Assembly: GCF_012641745.1 (NCBI RefSeq)
Contig: NZ_WEHZ01000007.1
Span: 118,487-182,486 of the forward strand
Source: Pseudoalteromonas peptidolytica
Lineage (GTDB): Bacteria > Pseudomonadota > Gammaproteobacteria > Enterobacterales > Alteromonadaceae
Reading direction: 5' to 3'
Length of the DNA stretch: 64,000 nucleotides
Position numbers and translations under genes: made by a program. The number at the start of each line of letters is the position of its first letter. Position 1 is the first letter of the stretch. The notes beneath the pieces are model-generated. The model did not search any database and had not been told where the DNA came from. It saw nothing but the letters and a program-made list of their open reading frames with translations. This document shows positions 9,657 to 17,754 of the stretch, one piece after another.

Positions 9657-10246
9657 GCATGAAATTTGGCTAATAGACCACCATATCGTCATGAAAGGCC
9701 CAATATGTCCGCACTTGAAACCAAGTGTGACAGTGCTGAGGCCTTTTCTCGAACTTTTAAACAAAGTCCTTCAAAGTTTAGATAAGCTGCAATTAAACTT
9801 GGTTGTTATGACGTTTTCAATTTTTCACCACAAAATTTAGCAATGCAGACAAGACTTGCCGATATTATCAACTTTGAGCAGATTCAAATTGCTTTTTTTA
9901 GAGCACAAAGAGTCAGCAAAACGGATATTTGAAAGTGCAGGTAAGCTTATCGCTTGGCGACAACAGTTTTTTGATGCTGATCCCCGTTGTTATCTGGCTT
10001 AAGGTCAATAATACAATACCAGCGAGATGCAACTTGTTCTTAACGAGCCAACTAATAGCTCGGATAAGTCGCTTTTGTGTGTAGCGGGCAATTTGTGTAT
10101 TGAATTTCTAACCATCGACTGTTAACTTTCTAAAATTATTAAATAAAGCTCACTTAAATTTCATTTTTATTTATCTTTTGGATAAGTGAGATATTCAAGA
10201 GTACACGCTAATGAGCAGTTGAGCGCCAAACGTAGCATGGAAGAAT
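9657..10246. pseudogene. 590-bp stretch with a possible decayed small gene
   Basis: No intact gene. Between 9843 and 10002 two overlapping frames look protein-like: one from ATG 9843 (MQTRLADIINFEQIQ.., stop at 9930-9932) and, shifted by +1, another reaching TAA at 10000-10002 (..ESAGKLIAWRQQFFDADP..). A run of seven T residues at the overlap would be a natural indel site. Joined, they would give about 50 residues. The family is not recognised, so the decay is an inference. A 36-bp direct-repeat copy (10180-10215) lies just downstream. Confidence 0.35.
10180..10215 (+). repeat. 36-bp direct repeat, copy A
   Basis: Begins GGATAAGTGAG and ends ACACGCTAATGAG. It matches copy B at 14960-14995 at 32 of 36 positions, and all four differences are A/G transitions. 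Similarity fades gradually over about ten further bases on the right. It lies just upstream of the GNAT gene. Confidence 0.7.
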
Positions 10247-10708
10247 ATGGAAATAATTGAACTAGATCCTAAGTCCGAAAGTGTGAAGTCGGTTGTAAAT
10301 GAGATAGACGACTTGATGAACACGCTTTATCCTCAGGAAAGCAATCAGTTGTTGTCGATTGAAGAGTTAATGAGCGACGATGTTTATTTTATCGGGGTCA
10401 AAAATGGTAAGGAAGTTATAGGTTGTGGGGCAATTGTTCGTAAATGCAACGATGGTATTTATGGTGAATTAAAGCGTATTTACGTAAAGCCAAATTATCG
10501 TGGTAAAGGAATTTCGAAATCGATAATGAATGCTCTGATAGCGTATGCTAAAGAAGAAAGATTCCCAGCTATAAGGCTCGAAACAGGTATCAAGCAGTCT
10601 GAGGCAATCAATCTGTATGAAAAACTTGGTTTTAGAAAAAGAAAACAGTTTGGAAGCTATCTATATGATCCATTGAGTATTTATATGGAACTTGAATTAT
10701 GTGTCTAA
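10247..10708 (+). CDS. GNAT family N-acetyltransferase
   Basis: 153-residue acetyl-CoA-dependent acyltransferase. The GNAT core is clear: ELKRIYVKPNYRGKGISKSI (motif A, with the RGKG pyrophosphate loop near residue 85) and ETGIKQSEAINLYEKLGF (motif B, with the usual Y-x-x-x-GF). The acceptor substrate is unknown. It is alone on its transcript, preceded by the direct repeat and a long AT-rich leader. The start ATG at 10247 follows GGAAGAAT, an acceptable ribosome site. Such single-gene acetyltransferases are common in accessory chromosome regions. Confidence 0.88.
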   Translation: MEIIELDPKSESVKSVVNEIDDLMNTLYPQESNQLLSIEELMSDDVYFIGVKNGKEVIGCGAIVRKCNDGIYGELKRIYVKPNYRGKGISKSIMNALIAYAKEERFPAIRLETGIKQSEAINLYEKLGFRKRKQFGSYLYDPLSIYMELELCV

Positions 10709-10945
10709 TAAGAGACCATGGCGTCAATAGCTAATTTTATGCTTGTGGTGCTTGCCACATTATCCCGTCTCTGAGTATCGAATTTAAGATCACAATTATC
10801 TTCCTAACACAGGCAATCAGTGCAATTTTTTGGTTTCCTGCAACCACCAATTTTTAATGTTGACCTCACATTGTTATTAGACTGCCTACACTTTAACCGG
10901 GTATTATGCGCTTTTTTAAAAAGTCTTAAAATTGTGGAAAAGATC

Positions 10946-11347
10946 ATGTCTAACACGGTTCAGCAGCAAATCGGAAACATCGCTTTAGTCGTTGAAAATT
11001 ACGATGATGCGATAGAGTTTTACACGCAAAAACTTCAATTCACGCTAGTTGAAGATAGCGATTTAGGAGGCGGTAAACGCTGGGTTCAAGTCTCCCCTCC
11101 AAACTCCAATGGTACGAACTTACTGTTGGCTCAAGCGAGTACACCAGAACAAATGCAAGCAGTAGGAAATCAAACTGGTGGTCGTGTATTCTTGTTTCTA
11201 CAAACAAATGATTTCTGGCGTGACTATGAGTCAATGAAGGCACAAGGTGTTATATTTAATGAAGAACCAAGAATTGAAGAATATGGCACAGTAGTGGTAT
11301 TTCAAGATCTCTATGGTAACAAGTGGGATTTACTGCAACTAACATAG
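10946..11347 (+). CDS. VOC (glyoxalase/bleomycin-resistance fold) family protein
   Basis: 133 residues from the ATG at 10946, which has GGAAAAG upstream; longer readings from 10820 would add 42 unrelated residues. It shows the VOC pattern of paired beta-alpha-beta-beta-beta units: IGNIALVVENYDDAIEFYT opens the first, and a glutamate-bearing strand near the end (VVVFQDLYGNKWDLLQ) closes the fold. Metal ligands plausible for the family are the early residue in NIALVVE and the Glu in the second half. The reaction is unknown: lactoylglutathione lyase, dioxygenase and drug-binding members all look alike at this level. Confidence 0.8.
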   Translation: MSNTVQQQIGNIALVVENYDDAIEFYTQKLQFTLVEDSDLGGGKRWVQVSPPNSNGTNLLLAQASTPEQMQAVGNQTGGRVFLFLQTNDFWRDYESMKAQGVIFNEEPRIEEYGTVVVFQDLYGNKWDLLQLT

Positions 11348-11397
11348 AGTCGTTAAGTAACACGTACATAACCTGAGGTTTGGATAAGGAGGTATCG

Positions 11398-12402
11398 GTG
11401 AATCGTTCCATTAAGTCAAAATTGCCCCTAATATTTCTTGTTTGTATTTCGTTATGGTGGGGATTCTATTACCAATCTAATGGCTCGCTTAATGATTATG
11501 GCAGTGCAAATTTTGAATGGTTGTTTCTTTTAGATGCGTTGATTGTGCTGCCAATTATCTGCTTTTTTTGTGTAGAAGATAGAAAAGAAGCCTTCTTAAA
11601 GTCGGTTATTTTAGTGTGTTTGGCTGTACTTATCGGCAGTTACATTATTCCCGAACAAAGTAAGCTAATTTGGCATTATCTTGAAAATGGGCGCTACGTT
11701 TTATTGGCTATCACGCTTGCTTTTGAACTGGCTGCAATTTTAACTGTATACCTTGCGATTAAAGCCGCCATTTGCAAGTCTGAAGACCCCGACCAAGCCA
11801 TTGAAAAACCGATTAAAAAATATGTTGGTGACGGCCCTGTTGCAAAGTTACTGAGTTTTGAAACCCGAATGTGGACCTATGCGCTTTTTTCTAAGCGAGT
11901 GCAGCCAAAAAACTTCAGTGGCGAGCAGCACTTCACGTATCACAACAAAGATGGGGCACAAAGCAATCTGCTTGGTTTTATCTTTTTAATTGCACTTGAA
12001 GTGCCAATTGCACATTTATTGCTGCATTTTATCTGGTCTCCGTTTGCGGCAAATATCGTCACTTTGCTGACGATATTTAGCTTGGTATTTTTCTTTGCAG
12101 AGTACCGTGCTGTTGCAAAACGGCCTATTTCTTTGGTGGGAAATCATTTATTCATTCGATACGGCCTTTATCAGCCATTCGTTATACCGTTAAGTAAAAT
12201 AGCAAAAATTCAGAAGAGTACAGGGGTTGTGGGGCGCTCTAAGTCTATAAAGCGCTATAACTATTCGGGTTTCCCTAATGTTGAAATTGCACTGGTAGAA
12301 CCAGTGGGGAGTGTTAAAAGTGTTTTCATTGGGGTAGATAATGCCGAACAATTTATCTCAACTTTATCAACTGAGGCATCACGGCTGGGAGCCGTTCGTT
12401 AA
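11398..12402 (+). CDS. Multi-pass membrane protein of unknown function
   Basis: 334 residues from GTG at 11398, chosen because AAGGAGG stands 5 bases upstream; a TTG at 11380 is also in frame but would put the ribosome site inside the gene. About four N-terminal hydrophobic helices are followed by a soluble linker (with KKYVGDGPVAKLLSFETRMW) and two more helices near residues 200-245. The C-terminal 80 residues look like a small beta-rich cytoplasmic domain (SLVGNHLFIRYGLYQPF, PLSKIAKIQKS), resembling the PH-like domain of bacterial membrane proteins. No family was assigned. It starts 51 bases after the VOC gene, so co-transcription is possible. Confidence 0.7.
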   Translation: MNRSIKSKLPLIFLVCISLWWGFYYQSNGSLNDYGSANFEWLFLLDALIVLPIICFFCVEDRKEAFLKSVILVCLAVLIGSYIIPEQSKLIWHYLENGRYVLLAITLAFELAAILTVYLAIKAAICKSEDPDQAIEKPIKKYVGDGPVAKLLSFETRMWTYALFSKRVQPKNFSGEQHFTYHNKDGAQSNLLGFIFLIALEVPIAHLLLHFIWSPFAANIVTLLTIFSLVFFFAEYRAVAKRPISLVGNHLFIRYGLYQPFVIPLSKIAKIQKSTGVVGRSKSIKRYNYSGFPNVEIALVEPVGSVKSVFIGVDNAEQFISTLSTEASRLGAVR

Positions 12403-12671
12403 AGTCGACGTTATTGCCGTAAACTTCTAGATAATGCACGTGGTATATCGTCCTTAAACAGAGTATGCCATCGTATCACTTGCGCTTTTCTGACAGGCAC
12501 TTCGCCTTTTCACTATCAACATTTAAGCAATGTAAACATGAGTAATAATCACGCACTAGGTCACTTTAGCTAGTCACGATGGCATTAATTTCCCAGATTA
12601 ATTCAGCATTTAAACCTTTTGCTCATTTGCCTCGTCTAAAGAATGATTTTAGTTATTTATAAAGGAAAACT

Positions 12672-13421
12672 ATGAAATTCTTTATCGCTATTATGCTAGC
12701 AGCAGCCTTATCTGCTACCAGCGCCATAGCAGCGCCTACAAAGAAAATACTAATGGTGGCTTCTAATATGGTAGATATGGGAGACCCTGAAAAACATGAT
12801 GCACGAAACAACTTATGGGAATTTGCACCTCCGTATCATATTTTTGTTAGCCACGGCTTTGAAGTTGATTTTGTATCACCCAATGGTGGTGAAGTTAAGT
12901 TCATGATGGATCCGCTAGGGATAAGTAGTTACACCATCAAATATGAGGGCTTCTTAGAAAAAGCAAACAATTCACTCAAACCCTCTGAAATTGAACCGAA
13001 TGACTATTGGGGAGTATTCATCGGTGGTGGCTACGGTGTCATGTTTGACGTTGCAGATAATAAAAAAATTCACTCCATTATAAGTAGCATCTATGAGTCA
13101 GGTGGTATGGTCGGTGTTGGTGGCCATGGTTCAGCAGGTATTGCAAACGTGACATTATCTAATGGGGAGTTTTTGGTGAAAGGGAAAAAAGTAGCAGGAT
13201 TCCCTAACTCCACAGAACTATCTAAGCCATGGGCAAAGCAAGGAACACTTTTGCCTTTTCTTATTGAAAGTCAGCTTAATAAGAATGGTGCTATCGCTCA
13301 AAATAAGAAAACACTAAAAAATAAACACGCAGTGATCGCAGATCAACGGGTTATCTCAACAATGTTTTTGCCCTCAGCCGCACTTGTCGCAAAGGAAATG
13401 ATAATCTTAAAGCAGCAGTAA
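12672..13421 (+). CDS. Secreted DJ-1/PfpI family protein lacking the nucleophilic cysteine
   Basis: 249 residues with a clean Sec signal peptide (cleavage after SAIA, near residue 20), so it acts in the periplasm. The mature part follows the DJ-1/PfpI class I glutamine amidotransferase-like fold: KILMVASN at strand 1, GGGYGVMFDVADN, and the nucleophile-elbow region GVGGHGSAGI near residues 148-157. Typical members have Cys-His-Gly at the elbow; here glycine (about 151) stands before the His. Family members of this type are chaperones, deglycase-like enzymes or chlorination-type hydrolases, all using that cysteine, so this copy is probably non-catalytic or works differently. AAGGAAAAC gives a good ribosome site. 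Confidence 0.82.
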   Translation: MKFFIAIMLAAALSATSAIAAPTKKILMVASNMVDMGDPEKHDARNNLWEFAPPYHIFVSHGFEVDFVSPNGGEVKFMMDPLGISSYTIKYEGFLEKANNSLKPSEIEPNDYWGVFIGGGYGVMFDVADNKKIHSIISSIYESGGMVGVGGHGSAGIANVTLSNGEFLVKGKKVAGFPNSTELSKPWAKQGTLLPFLIESQLNKNGAIAQNKKTLKNKHAVIADQRVISTMFLPSAALVAKEMIILKQQ

Positions 13422-13554
13422 CAGTGCTTAGCAAGCCAACTCAAAGAACAATAAACGGTTGGTATTGCTTCTTTGATGCTAATTTTAACCAGTTATTTTG
13501 TTGTCTCTGATTAGAGCGCTAGATGCCGGTTACACTTCAAATTTAGGAGTTTTT

Positions 13555-14685
13555 GTGAATCGATTAATAACCCAGTCTGTATCATTGATATTTGTCATCT
13601 CATTAATGGCAGTGTTGGCTTCTTGCGCAAGTTATGATGCCATTAATTTTGAGTCCAATACGAAAGCGGAAATCACAGAATTTATTGATGACAATCCTGG
13701 GCAGGTGGTCTCAATTTCTGTTGTAGATGCAGAGAATACTTACCAATATCACTTAGGGACGTTAAGGAATGGAGATACACCTGATAACCAGACAATATAT
13801 GAAATTGCCTCTATAACTAAAACCTATACCGGTTTAGTTGTTGCTAAAGCCATTCAGGATGGGAAGGTTGAGCTTGATAAAGATATTCGTCATTACCTCA
13901 AAAATAATGAATACAAAAATTTAGAGCTGTCTAATCAATATATAACATTACGACACCTTATGACTCACACAAGTGGTCTCCCACAAGAGTTTGCTTACAA
14001 CAGTGAAGACAAAGCTAAAGGCGTTGCAGTTGCTTTTGAAAAAATGTCAAATTATTCCAGAGATAATTACTTTGAGGATCTTAAAAAAGTAAAGCTGAAT
14101 TCTATACCTGGTGAGGACTATTTGTATTCAAGCGTTGGTACTAATTTAGCAGGGTATATTCTGGAATCTGTTTATCAAAAACCTTTTGCTTTATTGGTTT
14201 CTGAATTCATCACAGCTAAGTCTAAAGAGCAGCACACGAAATTTAGAGGCACTCACTTTAAGCCAGGCGAAATTACTGTGGGTATAAGAGATGGTGAACA
14301 AGTGCCTCTGTCCAGTGCATATAGTTTTGCTGGGGGAGGGTTGACTACAAACGTTGAATCTATCACGCAGTATATTCAACACCAACTTTCGGCAGAGCCT
14401 GAGGTAGCTATTTCTCATCAACTTCTGAATGAAAGTTGGACGGGTCATGGTATGGCATTTTTTTGGTACACAAATAACTATGATTCAAATGAACAAGTTC
14501 TATACCATAGTGGTGGTTCAATGGGCACATCTAGCTGGCTTGCCATTTATCCGAAGAAAAAAATTGGTATTTTCATTGCAACCAATGTAGCTGGAAAAAA
14601 TACTCAACCAAAGTTAGAAGCTATTTCAAATAAGGTTTTTGACCATTTAATTGAATATAAAAAAGCTTTAAAGTCTGAGCTGTAA
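13555..14685 (+). CDS. Beta-lactamase-fold serine hydrolase, probable lipoprotein
   Basis: 376 residues from GTG at 13555 (TAGGAG upstream). This start gives a lipoprotein signal, with VLAS before Cys near residue 23. Class C beta-lactamase/esterase motifs: SITK (86-89) as the SxxK nucleophile, YSSVG in the position of Y-x-N (Asn is not at the standard place), and HSGG near the C-terminus in the KTG position. This pattern suits esterases and D-Ala-peptidase-like proteins better than true AmpC beta-lactamases. It probably acts on the periplasmic side of a membrane. Base composition is more AT-rich than the housekeeping genes nearby. Confidence 0.82.
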   Translation: MNRLITQSVSLIFVISLMAVLASCASYDAINFESNTKAEITEFIDDNPGQVVSISVVDAENTYQYHLGTLRNGDTPDNQTIYEIASITKTYTGLVVAKAIQDGKVELDKDIRHYLKNNEYKNLELSNQYITLRHLMTHTSGLPQEFAYNSEDKAKGVAVAFEKMSNYSRDNYFEDLKKVKLNSIPGEDYLYSSVGTNLAGYILESVYQKPFALLVSEFITAKSKEQHTKFRGTHFKPGEITVGIRDGEQVPLSSAYSFAGGGLTTNVESITQYIQHQLSAEPEVAISHQLLNESWTGHGMAFFWYTNNYDSNEQVLYHSGGSMGTSSWLAIYPKKKIGIFIATNVAGKNTQPKLEAISNKVFDHLIEYKKALKSEL

Positions 14686-14998
14686 TCGCTGGCTTCGTTG
14701 TACGTTGTAGTCAACAATTATTCACCGCTTATTACGGCCTTAGCACGCCTTAATGATATACGAACCTATAGCATTGAAAATTAAGTCAGTATATAGGCCA
14801 GATCAAAGTACGGTGGTTGCTGACGCTCTCTTTAGACATTGGGTTAAAGATCATCGAGGGGTCAAGCTATTGGAAAATTGTAGCAAACTTTGACTCCTCG
14901 TGGGTTTTAAAGCCCAAGGTAAAGGTGACTTATGTGTTGAGGTTGTAATTTTTACTTGTGGATAAATGAGGTATTCAGGAATACACGCTAATGAGTGG
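14686..14998. other. 313-bp gap with an unassigned 46-codon frame
   Basis: Lies between the serine hydrolase and the convergent HNH gene. A frame from ATG 14753 to TGA 14893 (+) encodes 46 residues starting MIYEPIALKIKSVYRP; it lacks a ribosome site and may be a gene relic. Direct-repeat copy B occupies the right end. No terminator was identified. Confidence 0.35.
14960..14995 (+). repeat. 36-bp direct repeat, copy B
   Basis: Same orientation as copy A at 10180-10215, with 32 of 36 bases identical. It contains a small internal palindrome GTATTC-AG-GAATAC and ends four bases before the HNH gene's stop codon on the opposite strand. Together the two copies bracket 4.7 kb. Confidence 0.7.
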
Positions 14999-15826
14999 TC
15001 ATGCTTCAGGAGATGACTCAAAAATTGGAGCAAACAGTATTTCTGGGTATCTATTTCGGACGGCATGTACAAAAATATCAACATTTTCTTGATAGCAGCA
15101 AGTTAGGTAGTTGATCCACTCTATATATCTTGAGCTCTTACCGTCTCGAAGTTGGCAAGAAAATTTTTCTATTGGGTTATCACCATTTAATACAGAGTCA
15201 ATATCGAAGGTGTTTTTTATATTTTTCCATAGCATTCGCTCTGAATCTAAAAGTTTGGTGAATAGCTTGTTGAGGTACTTATCTTGTAAACCGAAACTCC
15301 CAAATCCTAGCTTGTAGTTTTTAACCGTTTCATTTAATTCACCAAAATGAACACCGCAGAAGCGCGGTAAATCAATAGAGCTGGAATAGAGCTTGTTTAT
15401 ATCGACGTAATAAAACAGAGTACTGAGAGCGGTGTAGTCATGAATGACAGTATCGTACAGTGTTGCTCCTGTGCTGTAATTGCCTTGATCAATGTCCTTT
15501 TCATGAGCCTTCTTCATCTTTCTGAGTACGTCAACGGTATAAATATGTTCATTGTCAAGTTTGTCAATCATAGTGTGGTGTGTAGGGCACATCCACATAA
15601 GGTTGTCATAGCTGTTGACTTTAGCTTCTGATAGATCTGGGTTGTGACGTGCTCCTTTTTTACCAATCGCTTCAATATGAGCCTTTTCGCCAACCACAGA
15701 GTTGTTACTAATTAGTAGCCTTTTACAAATTTCTCCTTCGTGACGATAAGAACATCGACCTCCTGCTGATGCAACCAGCCGTTTCAGATCTTTTTCGGTA
15801 TAGCTACGGGTGATTTTCTTTGTCAT
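14999..15826 (-). CDS. HNH endonuclease domain protein
   Basis: 275 residues from ATG 15826. An earlier ATG at 15883 is in frame, but a TATAGT -10-like sequence falls inside that extension. The N-terminal 110 residues form an HNH nuclease domain: a zinc-knuckle-like start (GGRCSYRHEGEICKR), EKAHIEAI with the metal-binding His, and NLMWMCPTHHTMID carrying the central Asn and final His. The C-terminal 160 residues have no family I recognise. It is AT-rich and stands alone between convergent and divergent gaps. Such single nuclease genes are often mobile or defence effectors, but nothing here proves that role. Confidence 0.78.
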   Translation of the reverse strand: MTKKITRSYTEKDLKRLVASAGGRCSYRHEGEICKRLLISNNSVVGEKAHIEAIGKKGARHNPDLSEAKVNSYDNLMWMCPTHHTMIDKLDNEHIYTVDVLRKMKKAHEKDIDQGNYSTGATLYDTVIHDYTALSTLFYYVDINKLYSSSIDLPRFCGVHFGELNETVKNYKLGFGSFGLQDKYLNKLFTKLLDSERMLWKNIKNTFDIDSVLNGDNPIEKFSCQLRDGKSSRYIEWINYLTCCYQENVDIFVHAVRNRYPEILFAPIFESSPEA

Positions 15827-16069
15827 AGTGTTCACAGTGTTCTTAATTAATAACCAAAGTGATACTATAACACATTGAAGCATAATAAAATTGCTTAAGG
15901 TTGATAGCTAACCTTTGGCATTTTTGTTCGGTTGGCTTGAGTGTCGCGGTAGTTACCCACAACTTAGCAAGTTGTCACCCCACACACGCTTAAAACAATG
16001 AAAACAATCAGGTTTGATTAACCCAGCGTGACAGCTCTAGCTAACCATTACAAGTAGATTTATTCCAGC

Positions 16070-16933
16070 TTATTGCTCACCTAATATCTTATCTAAATTC
16101 GCTTTTGAACGGGCGACGCTTTCTAGTGGTGTCAGGCCATTTGGATATTCTTCTTGTTCAATCACTAACCACTGCGTGCCGCCGTGTTGCTGCATAGTTT
16201 GGATGAGCGTTTTCCACGGATACGCGTTTTCACCAATAATTGGACTTTTGCCGTCCCCTTGGTGCGTGCGTATTTTAATATGGGTGGATACAGTTCTTCC
16301 TGCATATCGCTTAACATATTCGCGGGCTGATTTACCTGCGTAATTCACCCAGCCAACATCAAGCTGTAGTGGCAAGTCATTGGGGGTATTGGTGGCGATG
16401 TAATCCCAAAAAGTGCTAGCAGCGTACGCATTAAATTCTTTTTCATGATTATGAAATCCGATCTTCATATCGTAACGTTTGGCAACTTGGTGCACGTGGT
16501 TTAGTTGCTTTACAAATGTTGGGACATGATTGTTACTCCACGCTCTTTCATCCCAAGGGATAAAGAGTGTAGATACGCCTAAGGTTTTGTAAAAGAGCAG
16601 GGTGCTTGTTAGTTTGTCTTCAGCTAACGCGTCAAAGCCGACGTGCGCGCTGCTCGCAACTAAGCCGAGTTTAGCTAGTCTTTGCTTTAATTTACTTGGG
16701 TTATCGGTATAGCTGCCAAAGTTTCCGGCAAATTCAACACCTTCAAATCCCATGCTTGCAAGTGCTTGCAAAGTACCGTCAAAGTCTTTTGTCAATTCAT
16801 CTTTTACCGACCATAACTGAACACTTATAGGTAAGTATTGCAGAGCTGGCTTGGCATACAGTGGTGAGATAAAACTTAAAGCAATGAACAGTAGTGCCTG
16901 CGTTAATCGTTTTGTGCTTTTAACAAACATCAT
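16070..16933 (-). CDS. Exported sugar-phosphate-isomerase/epimerase-like TIM-barrel protein
   Basis: 287 residues in the xylose-isomerase-like TIM-barrel superfamily. It begins with a Sec signal peptide (cleavage near LYA, residue 27), so it is periplasmic, unusual for an isomerase fold. Core signs are SVQLWSVKDEL, GFEGVEFAG, IGFHNHEKEF (His and Glu ligands), LQLDVGWVNYAG and a C-terminal VIEQEEYP glutamate. It is the last gene of the GMC-DUF1080 cluster, 65 bases after the small-subunit gene; a terminator-like hairpin sits in that gap. In related clusters such proteins act on 3-keto sugars or their products; the exact reaction is inferred. The ribosome site is GGAG. Confidence 0.85.
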   Translation of the reverse strand: MMFVKSTKRLTQALLFIALSFISPLYAKPALQYLPISVQLWSVKDELTKDFDGTLQALASMGFEGVEFAGNFGSYTDNPSKLKQRLAKLGLVASSAHVGFDALAEDKLTSTLLFYKTLGVSTLFIPWDERAWSNNHVPTFVKQLNHVHQVAKRYDMKIGFHNHEKEFNAYAASTFWDYIATNTPNDLPLQLDVGWVNYAGKSAREYVKRYAGRTVSTHIKIRTHQGDGKSPIIGENAYPWKTLIQTMQQHGGTQWLVIEQEEYPNGLTPLESVARSKANLDKILGEQ

Positions 16934-16940
16934 CTACTCC

Positions 16941-16969
16941 AAAAGAAAAAGCAGAGATAAACTCTGCTT
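16941..16969 (-). terminator. Hairpin plus T-tract just before the periplasmic isomerase gene
   Basis: On the minus strand an 8-bp stem (AAGCAGAG with CTCTGCTT, 5-base loop) runs into TTTTTCTTTT and then directly into the GGAG ribosome site of the next gene. It looks like an intrinsic terminator of the oxidoreductase operon that would let only part of transcription reach the isomerase. Confidence 0.65.
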
Positions 16970-16998
16970 CGATTCGTCATAACAAAATGACTCAAGGG

Positions 16999-17754
16999 TT
17001 AGTCACGGTACGCATACTGGCTTAGTCCAAGTTCGGCCAGTACGCCATCTAGATGTGCCTTGGCTTCGGCAGTCGGCCCAGGGTAATCGCCTGCAATTGG
17101 CACGTTTCCAAGGTAACCAATATCCTTACAGCCCTCTGGTGTGCAGAAATAAGCGCCGAGGACGAGATCCTTGAAGCGCAAAAAAGCTTTACCAATTCGT
17201 TGAAATTGCTCTGGCGTGTGTTTATCAAAATACGCAATGTCATCAATTATTGCTTGCTGTTGAGCGGTTGCAAGCGCGACAAACTGCTGCTGAAAGCGTA
17301 ATTGTGATTCATCATCAATCCAAGCTAATGCGTGCAATATTGTTACTCGGTCTTTTTGCTGGCCATGGTATGGCGCGCTTACCCATTCATCAATAACACT
17401 TGGCACTTGTACTTCAGAGGCAGACGGATGGCTCTCTTCTTTTGGCACAATCCAATCCGCAAGGACAGCCACTAAGGTAAGTTGTGCTTCAGTTAAGGTT
17501 AATGGCCATGGTGATTCTGGTGGGATCACCATGTTGGGATCTGTACCATATCCTTTAGCTGTTACGGGTTTAATATCAACATCGGGCCAGTGTCCAGCAT
17601 TTGGCGTAATCGTCTCTTCTACCACTTTACTACAACCTGCGGTCACGGTGAGCGCTGAGCCTGCTGCAAGCAAGCCTAACCATTTTAATGACTCGCGGCG
17701 CGTCATACCTGAAACATATCTGTAAGGGTTAAGGTTATCAGGTGTATTCATCAC
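16999..17754 (-). CDS. Gluconate 2-dehydrogenase subunit 3 family protein (Tat-exported small subunit)
   Basis: 251 residues. The N-terminus holds a twin-arginine signal (TRRESLKWLGLLAAG) ending at a possible lipobox Cys (TAGC, near residue 41). The rest matches the small subunit that partners membrane-associated GMC dehydrogenases (gluconate, fructose and glucoside 3-dehydrogenases). Its ATG overlaps the GMC stop by 4 bases (ATGA), implying coupled synthesis in a fixed ratio. The GMC subunit has no signal of its own, so this subunit probably carries it across the inner membrane folded with FAD. No heme-binding CxxCH is present; an electron-accepting cytochrome is not in the window. Confidence 0.88.
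   Translation of the reverse strand: MMNTPDNLNPYRYVSGMTRRESLKWLGLLAAGSALTVTAGCSKVVEETITPNAGHWPDVDIKPVTAKGYGTDPNMVIPPESPWPLTLTEAQLTLVAVLADWIVPKEESHPSASEVQVPSVIDEWVSAPYHGQQKDRVTILHALAWIDDESQLRFQQQFVALATAQQQAIIDDIAYFDKHTPEQFQRIGKAFLRFKDLVLGAYFCTPEGCKDIGYLGNVPIAGDYPGPTAEAKAHLDGVLAELGLSQYAYRD

Noticed and set aside
13555..14685. True class C beta-lactamase
   Set aside because: SxxK and HSGG motifs are present but the Y-x-N position is altered, and a lipoprotein signal suits an esterase or peptidase better.
10180..14995. Integron cassette array
   Set aside because: GNAT and VOC genes are typical cassettes, but there is no integrase, no recognisable core site, and only two repeat copies rather than one after each gene.
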